DNA from: Sitta carolinensis
Lineage: Eukaryota > Chordata > Aves > Passeriformes > Sittidae
DNA: 64,000 nt
NCBI GenBank assembly: GCA_032173965.1
Contig: CM063299.1
Span: 1,671,501 to 1,735,500, forward strand
Reading direction: 5' to 3'
Under the pieces are notes generated by a model. That model had not been told where the DNA came from. It was given only the letters and a program-made list of their open reading frames with translations, and did not search any database. The position numbers and the translations under genes were made by a program. Positions 57,801-64,000 of this stretch are shown piece after piece (position 1 is the first letter of the stretch; each line of letters begins with the position of its first letter).

Positions 57801-60678
57801 CCTGGGGCTGCTCTTCCTCTCCCCAACAACTATTTAGGTCTGCTACAATCCAACTGCTACTCTGGCAAACAAATCAGAGCATAAAAATTGATCTCAATGC
57901 TTAAAAATAGATTTGTCTCAATACTTTGCTTCCTTAAAATATTTCAATTGTGCACGTTAGGCACAGACTTACCCCAAAGGTTTTGGTTTGTGTGTGTCCA
58001 GGGAGTGTAGCTGACACCTCTTGTTCTTCTTACTTTTGGGAATTGCATCAATCATGTCATTCAGTTTGGACCTATGGGGAAAAAAAAACACGTGAGGAAC
58101 ATTGTATTCTGAAAATCACTGGATCAGGTTGCACTCCCTCACTCTCTCCATCTCAACCTCAACTCTGCACTACCCTTCCCTACTTTTCCTGCTAACTGGA
58201 GCAAGAAGAACGAGCTGAAGCCAACTGCAAGGCCAAGGCACACTGTGCTGAGCACTCACTGTTTGTTCTGCCCACAGCTGAGGGATAATGGCACTGGGCT
58301 ATTTATTGTGCTCACCAAGCCCAGGAGGTTTCACTTTCTCAGTGTTACCTTTCTACCCAAGAGCAGCAAACTTTGGTGGAAAAAATTTCACCCTTTTATT
58401 TTAGTTTTTCACACGCCAAGAAGCGAGGCAAACACTCCTCTTCCAGAGACCACGACAACCCCGCAGCACCTACACCAGGCTAACAACCAAAACCTTCAAT
58501 ACTGGCACATCTTTCAACTGCAATCACAGCCCTGCAACTGGTGCTATCAAAGATGAAGCTTGCTTTCCTCCCAGTTTAGCCAACAAGCAGCTGTAATTAG
58601 GGATGCTGAAGAGGAGAACGTGTTGTGACAACTCAGCGCCGCGCAGAGAGTGGCGACGGCAGCAGCAGCTGGCAGACACTGACCCATGCACGTAGAAGAG
58701 TGTGTAAAGCTTCTTGGCATCAGTCATGCAGCTACGGGTGACTGAGAGCACCCCTTGGGCCCCACGGTGAGGGGCTCCAGGGCAGGGTTCCCTGACTCCA
58801 CCAGCTGGGAGAAGAGGCGCTCCACGCTGCGCCGGCAGCCCACGCACGGCACCAGCTGCGACAGCGCGCTCAGCACCTCCCGGGACGTCACCATCATGGC
58901 AATGTTCAGGTCCTGCTGCTTCAGCATGCTGTGTCTCTGCAGAAAAACACAAGAATCCCACCATTACACACTTAGCCTTTGGGGGTTTCTACTCTCTGCT
59001 GCCTCCTCTCGCCGCAGAGGCTGCTCCAGAATAACCGTCCCAAACGGGAACTCCTTCCTCTCCTTCCTCCCCTTTCTCTCCTTCCTCTCTGCCTCAGCAC
59101 AGATGCTGTAGGAAAAGGTTTCACACACACCACCTGCAAGGGCTCATCTTCTGCTCACACACTTTTGGCAGCTTTGGTTTTATCTTTGGCACCTGGAAGG
59201 GAAATTCACCAACACTCGCTGGCGTTTATGGAAATCTCATTTACGACCAACTTGTTCTGCTCAGACCATGACAATTTAGCAGTGTTTTTTTTTCCTGGAA
59301 GGCTAAATGCCATTTCCCATTACAATCCTACTAGCTGGAATTAAAGAAAGCACGCATTACTACTCAGGGTGAAGCCTTTGACTTCAGTAGTGAACATCCA
59401 ACGTCTGCTATTAATAGAACATTAATAAGAACACCTTCTAATATTGCTTACATCAATAAACAGTTGTAGATGTCTCCTGGCCCCCGTGTCAAACACATCC
59501 AGGCACACATCCTCACAAAAAGCACATACCCTTCTAGCCCTCCTCCCTGCTGCATTACTGCCTTGGCTTTCAGCAGCACTGGAGTGCCACCAGCAGAGCT
59601 GTGCAGAGCAGAGGGTCCCTCCCTCACACCTCAACACACAAACCCACACTGGAGTTGTAGCTGCACAGGGAATGTCATGCCACCACAGGATTTTCTGTGT
59701 TATTGTCACATCACACCACTCAAACACTCCTCATGCACAAAGGACTCAACCCAGCTTCTGGGGGAAGGCAAGAAAGAGCACACAATACACCAGAACTCAC
59801 ATCCACTGAGAAGAGAAAGTGTTCTCAGCTCCTTCTATGCAACATGGAAAGCAGAGGTTCCACCAGGTAACATTTAGGTTTTGTGCTCTTAGAAGGAGGC
59901 CCATCAAATCATCTGCCAAGCACTATCATTCTGCAATAACCCTCTTTCCTGTAATTAATTGCAGGAGTCACAGCAAAGCAGGAAAGAGCTATTTTCACAA
60001 CCCAGCTCCACTTGGCATGCAGCACGTGTCTGCACTGCTGCTGTCAACCCTGAGTGAGGCTGTGCAACTGCAGAGCAGCAAACTCTGCCCCTCTGGACAG
60101 CAAGTGGCACCACTCTGCAGCTGCTACAGGTTATCTGCCAGGATTTGGCACAGCACCTTGTAGGGTTAAAGTTCTGGGGTACCACAGAACCGACTCTCAC
60201 TAGTTATCTATATCAAATCTACAAACCGGCACAAAAATTCTACCCTGGTACAGGCACTAATCATGAGAACCCAACCTCAAGGAATCCATACTTCCACTTG
60301 AAAAGGCAGCACAAAACTGCTCAGAAAAATAAAAACCGAGCTGTATTTAGAAGCTGTAGCTCCCACTGTCAGTTCTGAGCTCTCACACACACAGCAATTG
60401 CCTCCTGACAAGACAAGCTGCAATAAATGCTGTGGAATCCAGAGCACAACTGAGCCCAGTGCACTTTGGTACCAACATGTGATTGCTCCCAGGTGCTGAC
60501 GTGTCTGAGGCATTCCAGGAGTCACAGCCTCCTGGAGAAGCAAAAATCACAAACCTGAGGAAAGCAAAAAGCTCACTTCTTGGGAAGCATGATTTACCTG
60601 GATGAACTGTTTCAACTGTGTACTGTTATTCTGATGTCCATCGAGGTTCAGCACATTATCAGGAAATTCCATCACCAT
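48611..60678 (-). CDS. GGNBP2: GGNBP2, gametogenetin-binding protein 2 (exons 3-14, 5' end outside window)
   Basis: Join of 60598-60678, 58684-58936, 57973-58071, 55342-55455, 53632-53835, 52477-52651, 51391-51585, 50712-50862, 50343-50468, 50109-50260, 49491-49739 and 48611-48814. GGNBP2 (ZNF403, LCRG1) binds gametogenetin and is linked to spermatogenesis and growth control. Visible features are paired CxxC motifs (CVGCRR, CTDCKN), a basic segment KRQKRKNRRKNK in exon 9, a Lys run in exon 12, and Cys-rich blocks in exons 7 and 10. All splice phases match, except that exon 4 is one base short, breaking the frame as read. About 667 residues are covered, against roughly 697 in the human protein; the first 30 or so lie upstream. 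The ATG that opens exon 3 is internal in orthologues, not the start. Confidence 0.95.
49491..49739 (-). CDS. GGNBP2: GGNBP2 exon 13
   Basis: Acceptor CATTTCAG ends at 49740, donor GTAAGT starts at 49490. Exactly 83 codons from IQKLGSCLADAG to GKGAKSLVELL. It contains the conserved HRDKTKDTH and LPWFEH segments. Confidence 0.95.
50109..50260 (-). CDS. GGNBP2: GGNBP2 exon 12
   Basis: Acceptor GTTTTGCAG ends at 50261, donor GTAAGG starts at 50108. It encodes DDACVHRCDDKEEDGDSC, VECWANAEESNTKGKN and a Lys run, ending KALKCENDH. The poly-Lys run is intact in frame. Confidence 0.94.
50343..50468 (-). CDS. GGNBP2: GGNBP2 exon 11
   Basis: Acceptor CTGTCTCAG ends at 50469, donor GTAGG starts at 50342. 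It encodes LSPHCTGSDCGYSSSMEGSE, then TGSREGSDVACTEGICNHDE and N. Conserved Ser/Cys-rich segment. Confidence 0.94.
50553..50628 (-). repeat. CR1 LINE 3'-end fragment in GGNBP2 intron
   Basis: Minus-oriented CR1 tail: ggtttgggttggaagggtcc, ttaaaaatcaccttgttcca, then ccctgccacgggcagggact. It lies between exons 10 and 11. Confidence 0.85.
50712..50862 (-). CDS. GGNBP2: GGNBP2 exon 10
   Basis: Acceptor TCTTTGAAG ends at 50863, donor GTATG starts at 50711. It encodes ENSNFTESSCKACGSTEE, CVEVIVTNESTSCTCPSSG and LLGSPKIKK. Paired cysteines (CKAC, CTC) suggest metal binding or structure. Confidence 0.93.
51391..51585 (-). CDS. GGNBP2: GGNBP2 exon 9
   Basis: Acceptor GTAAACAG ends at 51586, donor GTAAAG starts at 51390. 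It encodes MAVEKVQGISRLEQLCEEF, SEEERVRELKQEKKRQKRK and NRRKNKCVCEIP. This is a charged helical segment leading into a bipartite-like basic cluster, a candidate nuclear localisation signal. Confidence 0.95.
51586..52476 (-). other. GGNBP2: GGNBP2 intron between exons 8 and 9
   Basis: About 0.9 kb of AT-rich unique sequence. No transposon or extra exon is recognised. Confidence 0.8.
52477..52651 (-). CDS. GGNBP2: GGNBP2 exon 8
   Basis: Acceptor TTCCCCCAG ends at 52652, donor GTAAAA starts at 52476. It encodes RRERHAKTIDIAQEEVLTCL, GIHLYERLHRIWQKLRAEEQ and TWQMLFYLGVDALRKSFE. Fully conserved helical region. Confidence 0.96.
52652..53631 (-). other. GGNBP2: GGNBP2 intron between exons 7 and 8
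   Basis: About 1 kb, containing the CR1 tail listed separately. Otherwise unique and noncoding. Confidence 0.8.
53145..53215 (+). repeat. CR1 LINE 3'-end fragment in GGNBP2 intron
   Basis: Plus-strand CR1 tail: gaggttggaactagccgatc, tttaacgtcacttccaaccc, attctatgattct. The terminal octamer-like repeat is nearly canonical. Confidence 0.88.
53632..53835 (-). CDS. GGNBP2: GGNBP2 exon 7
   Basis: Acceptor TTCCCCCAG ends at 53836, donor GTATG starts at 53631. It encodes FCTDCKNKVLRAYNILIGEL, DCSKEKGYCAALYEGLRCCP and HERHIHVCCETDFIAHLLGR. Rich in Cys and His; likely the zinc-binding heart of the protein. Confidence 0.96.
53836..55341 (-). other. GGNBP2: GGNBP2 intron between exons 6 and 7
   Basis: About 1.5 kb of AT-rich unique sequence with an A run near 55080. 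No gene or transposon is recognised. Confidence 0.75.
55342..55455 (-). CDS. GGNBP2: GGNBP2 exon 6
   Basis: Acceptor CCTTGCAG ends at 55456, donor GTATGG starts at 55341. It encodes GCWMDVWELMSQECRDEVVL, IDSSCLLETLETYLRKH. Identical in style to all vertebrate orthologues. Confidence 0.96.
55456..57972 (-). other. GGNBP2: GGNBP2 intron between exons 5 and 6
   Basis: About 2.5 kb, AT-rich, with a short (ata/cac)n-like microsatellite near 57020-57040 and an A run near 57365. No coding exon or clear transposon. Confidence 0.75.
57973..58071 (-). CDS. GGNBP2: GGNBP2 exon 5
   Basis: Acceptor CCCATAG ends at 58072, donor GTAAG starts at 57972. It encodes SKLNDMIDAIPKSKKNKRCQ, LHSLDTHKPKPL, with one base at the start and two at the end shared with neighbouring exons. 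Confidence 0.95.
58684..58936 (-). CDS. GGNBP2: GGNBP2 exon 4, one base short
   Basis: Acceptor TTCTGCAG ends at 58937, donor GTCAGT starts at 58683. It encodes RHSMLKQQDLNIAMMVTSRE, VLSALSQLVPCVGCRRSVER, and LFSQLVESGNPALEPLTVGP then KG in one frame. After that VLSVTRSCMTDAKKLYTLFY appears in another frame. The exon is 253 bases where 254 are needed. The missing base best fits the G4 run at 58751-58754 on the gene strand (five expected). Confidence 0.93.
58937..60597 (-). other. GGNBP2: GGNBP2 intron between exons 3 and 4
   Basis: About 1.7 kb of unique sequence with several non-homologous open frames. No transposon is recognised. Confidence 0.75.
60598..60678 (-). CDS. GGNBP2: GGNBP2 exon 3 (first coding exon in window)
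   Basis: Acceptor TTTATATAG ends at 60679, donor GTAAAT starts at 60597. It encodes MVMEFPDNVLNLDGHQ, NNSTQLKQFIQ, exactly 27 codons. The Met is internal in orthologues, which have about 30 residues before it. Confidence 0.94.
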
Positions 60679-63447
60679 CTATATAAAAGAGGAAAATCGA
60701 TTTAAAGAGGATCTTTCAGACAAAACAAACAAAAAAAGCCAAAAAGAGCATTAGCTGTTTTACTTTCTTGGGGGAAATAAGACTGAAATTATGTTAAATG
60801 CTCATTCTTTTCACATAATTACTGGAGCTTGGGAAAGGATAAAAGTAACTGTTTCAGATAGTGAATGTTTCAGCAAAGTAATAAATGCTTCATTAATATA
60901 ATGTTCCAGAGGCAGTTTAGAAATGGCAACTCTTAAATAGCTGTTAGAAAGCAAAAGCTGCTAAACGGACCATCAGTATTTATATTATCATCTACATGAC
61001 TTGAGACCCTGCTTCAGTTTAAAAAAAAAAAAAAAAAAACCAAAAAAACTTCAACACACTGAGATCCAAATGGACCCAACAGCTTAACTCAATTTATAAA
61101 GCTCTGAGGAAACAGTCACAACAGTTTAATGACAGAGTCGACTCCTCCAAAGGCTAATTTCAAACCATATTAACCCAACAAGGTACTCCAAGGCACAGTT
61201 TGCTTTGTGTGATTGCAGCTGCAACTCTCAAGAGGCTCAAAGCAAAATGTTAAGCCTACAGAACAATGTGATTACTTGTAAGTAATTAATAACATTTCTT
61301 ATCAAATTACTGAGCAACAAAGAGGGCAATTTCTTGGGAGGAGGCAGAAATCAGGAAAGTAACTTTCAGCCAAAAACCCAACTGTGCAAACATGGAATAA
61401 AAGGAAAGCAACCAGAAAAGTGTGTAAAGCCTGGCTTAGATCTCTTCTCTGTCCAAACTGAGAAACAGAGAATTTACCAATACAGATACTAAAAGTTCAC
61501 TTTAAAACCTGAAAGACAAATAACAACTCTGGTTAATAACCCCGATGCAAAGGAACACCGAACAAAACTGATTCCTCCCTTTTCCACCTTCCCTCAGCTG
61601 TCTAGTGCAGGCAGAATTCCCTGCTGGTTGCCAATTGCCAACACTACCTCCAGAGAAGCCACACACTCACCTCTCCAGGCCCTCCACACCAAAATAAACC
61701 CCATTTCTCCGAGAACAAGGCACTCTGGTGCTGCCCCTCGTGCCCCAATCTGAGCACAGCTGCCTCACCTGTGTGCAGATTAATAACCCTCAGCTCCTTG
61801 CCAGCTTCCCTGAGCCATCCTCAGCAGTTTCTGCTGCAGATCTGAACGTTTCCTACATCACTGATGTGGTGTTTCTGGGGCCAGGAGCTACAAGCAAAAG
61901 CAAAACTCTATCTGCTAATAACAGAGACAAGAGATAAATCTGCCTATTTCTCCCCCCTCACCTTCATCTCCCACTATCAGACAACACCCCGAGGTATTTT
62001 GTACAACAGAGCTAAAGAATCAAAGACTAAATTAATTCGTGTGTCTGATGAGATTTTATTAAGTGGTTAAACATCAACCACCATCACACCCCGAACTGGA
62101 AGGGGGAAAAAAAAAAAAAAAAATCCTGTAATACCACATCAAATGGAATGCCTTCTAGAAACCATAAAAGCTGCTTAAGAAATGAAAAGGGCTCAATACT
62201 GAAACCTCCTTTAATTCCTGGCTGAGGCAGAAGGAACAGGGAAGTGTGGTGGGGAAGAATCCACTGGGGCAGCAGCTTCTCCCTGCACCAGGGCTACTAC
62301 AAAGCGACATTCCAGCTGAGGAGCACATGGGCCATTCACCCTCATTTGCAATCACTCAGTCTCTCATTCCACGTTTAAGGCACAGATTAACTCTTCCAGC
62401 TGACTAACAGGCTGGCCACCACTATTTTTAAAATTTGAGTTTTCAAAGAGGTAACAGAAGCCAGTTGCTATCAATAACCACCATTATTTTTTTAAAGATA
62501 GTGCTGCAGATGTAAAATTCTGTTTCAAAGACAGCTGCATGTCTTGTAATAGCTCTCATTAAGTATTTAAAAAATAAATTATAGATGACAGACAAGGAAG
62601 CTCAGAGTTCATTCACTTGCTTCTGCAGATTTTTTTTTTTAAAATAAAAGCCTCCAGAAACCACCTAGAAATCCAAGCACTTTGCAACAACAGTAACAAT
62701 GAAAAAAAAAAAAAATGTATGTAAGATCTCTTCATGGTGAGGATGACTTGCACTTGCATAAATGCCTTTCCTCCAGATGGATATAAAACTGATTTACAGC
62801 TGGAGGACTCTTTCAATCATGAGAATGGTGTAAAAAGCAGAAGGACAGCAACAACACAGTGCAATTACACAAAGTTTGGGCCTGGTGTTAAATTCTGGGA
62901 CTAAACCACAAATGGAATTTTAGATCTGCTCTAGTCATCCACCTGGTAGAGCTGAACTTTCAGTCTCAACCTATTACACACAACAAAAATAACAGGAGCG
63001 TGGCAAGTCTACATGACACAAACTAATGGGTAATTTTTATAGGGAGTTCAGGAAGAAGGAAAAAAAATAAATAATAAAAGAGAGAAATTCAAGAGCTTAA
63101 AACCACATGGAAAATGAATGGGCACAGTAACTTTCAAGATGTGGCCAAGACACCAAAAAACTCAAACTTGCATTATTCCTGCACAGTGCTGGGTTTTCCA
63201 GGTCATCAGCCCCTCCAGGAGAGGAAAATACTGCTTTGGACAACTTTAGGGGAACTTTGCCTAATACCTGGACACACTCAACCAGAGAGAAGCCAAAAAT
63301 AGTGATGGTATTTGGTAAATTAAAAATATGCCACCATTCAAATTGCTCAAAACTAAAATACAGCAACAGGACTTCCTTCAAATGCAGCAAAACCAGATGG
63401 GACCTGTTTGAAGATATTCAACAGTTTTGTTCTGGAAGGTGGAGGAA

Positions 63448-63530
63448 TAGTTTGGGTTGGACAAGACCTTGAAGATCATCCAGTTCCACCCCCTGCCATG
63501 TGCAAGGACACCTTATTAAACTCAGGGATT
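63448..63530 (-). repeat. CR1 LINE 3'-end fragment
   Basis: Minus-oriented CR1 tail: aatagtttgggttggacaag, accttgaagatcatccagtt, ccaccccctgccatgtgcaa, ggacacctt. Confidence 0.85.
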
Positions 63531-63849
63531 CTTCCATCCTAAACATTAGCTTAGGAATTTAAACCGCCCCCATTTTACATCACTTAAATAACAACAGTTA
63601 CTGTCTCACTGTCGAGAGAAATCAAATACGATTAAAATACAAAATTACACTAAATGCAACATTATTTTCAATGCATCTCCACGCTTTAAGAATTAAAACA
63701 AAGAGCAACTGGCTAGTTGGAGGATTTTTTTTTCCCATTTGCTCCGTGTTCTCCTGCAATGCAATTTTTAAACCTTCCTCTAAACTCACAAGGAGAAGGC
63801 CCAGACAACCTCCGAGCTGCATTCAGTTGCTTTTTTTTTTTCCCCCACT

Positions 63850-64000
63850 GAACCTTCTGGAATCGGCCAAACCACGACGTTTTCCAACCCGACAGCAACC
63901 CCGTGAACCGGGGCGCTCTGAGCTGGGGTACACCGCTGCACGCTGGGCAGCCCCGACTGCACGGCAAAGCCCTGGAAAACGCCTTCGGGCTTTTCCTCGC
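63850..64000. promoter_or_regulatory. CpG-rich right edge
   Basis: About 14 CpG in the last 140 bases, against a CpG-poor intron to the left. It may be the edge of a CpG island tied to the GGNBP2 promoter or first exon. It is cut by the window, so only its presence can be stated. Confidence 0.35.

Larger units (their letters stand above)
60679..64000 (-). other. GGNBP2: GGNBP2 upstream intron, exons 1-2 not found
   Basis: About 3.3 kb of AT-rich sequence with A runs near 61021 and 62107 and one CR1 fragment. I looked for the expected N-terminal exon and did not find it, so it should lie beyond the right edge. Confidence 0.7.

Noticed and set aside
60598..60678. GGNBP2 start codon at the beginning of exon 3
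   Set aside because: A clean acceptor precedes the ATG and orthologues have about 30 residues before this Met.

Overview
This is nuclear DNA from a vertebrate, almost certainly a bird and quite possibly a songbird. Three split genes with GT-AG introns give near-complete vertebrate orthologue proteins. CR1 LINE 3' tails, the typical avian repeat, are scattered through the introns. CpG-dense first exons and many GC-rich minisatellites resemble an avian microchromosome. There is no sign of prokaryotic organisation.

All three genes lie on the minus strand, in the order GGNBP2 (right, 5' end outside the window), DHRS11 (centre), MRM1 (left). This is the known vertebrate order GGNBP2-DHRS11-MRM1-LHX1, so the 20 kb on the left is inferred to be the gene-poor side facing LHX1. 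LHX1 itself is not in the window. The genes share no pathway: GGNBP2 is a gametogenetin-binding nuclear or cytoplasmic protein, DHRS11 an NADP(H)-dependent short-chain dehydrogenase, and MRM1 a mitochondrial 16S rRNA 2'-O-methyltransferase of the SPOUT class.

Layout. 1-20.3 kb: no protein gene; AT-rich islands with homeodomain, Fox and RFX-like sites (candidate regulatory elements), an isolated CpG-rich patch, tandem arrays, and two possible solo LTRs. 20.3-26.9 kb: MRM1, 5 exons. 27.1-28.3 kb: a G-rich minisatellite just upstream of MRM1. 29.4 kb: a well-preserved MIR-like SINE. 30.2-47.3 kb: DHRS11, 7 exons, with large arrays in intron 1 and one in its promoter. 48.2-60.7 kb: GGNBP2 coding exons 3-14. 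60.7-64 kb: GGNBP2 upstream intron.

Two things stand out. First, minisatellites sit directly on gene landmarks. One is a roughly 39-copy array that begins at the MRM1 exon 1 splice donor and repeats that donor; another abuts the DHRS11 exon 2 acceptor. The first exons of both MRM1 and DHRS11 are flanked on each side by arrays. Second, three conserved genes each carry a one-base loss in a short G/C run inside a coding exon, and the start of DHRS11 exon 2 looks like a string of small deletions. The simplest reading is indel error in the assembly rather than three dead genes. I see no new multi-gene system here; the splice-site-anchored arrays are the most unusual structure.
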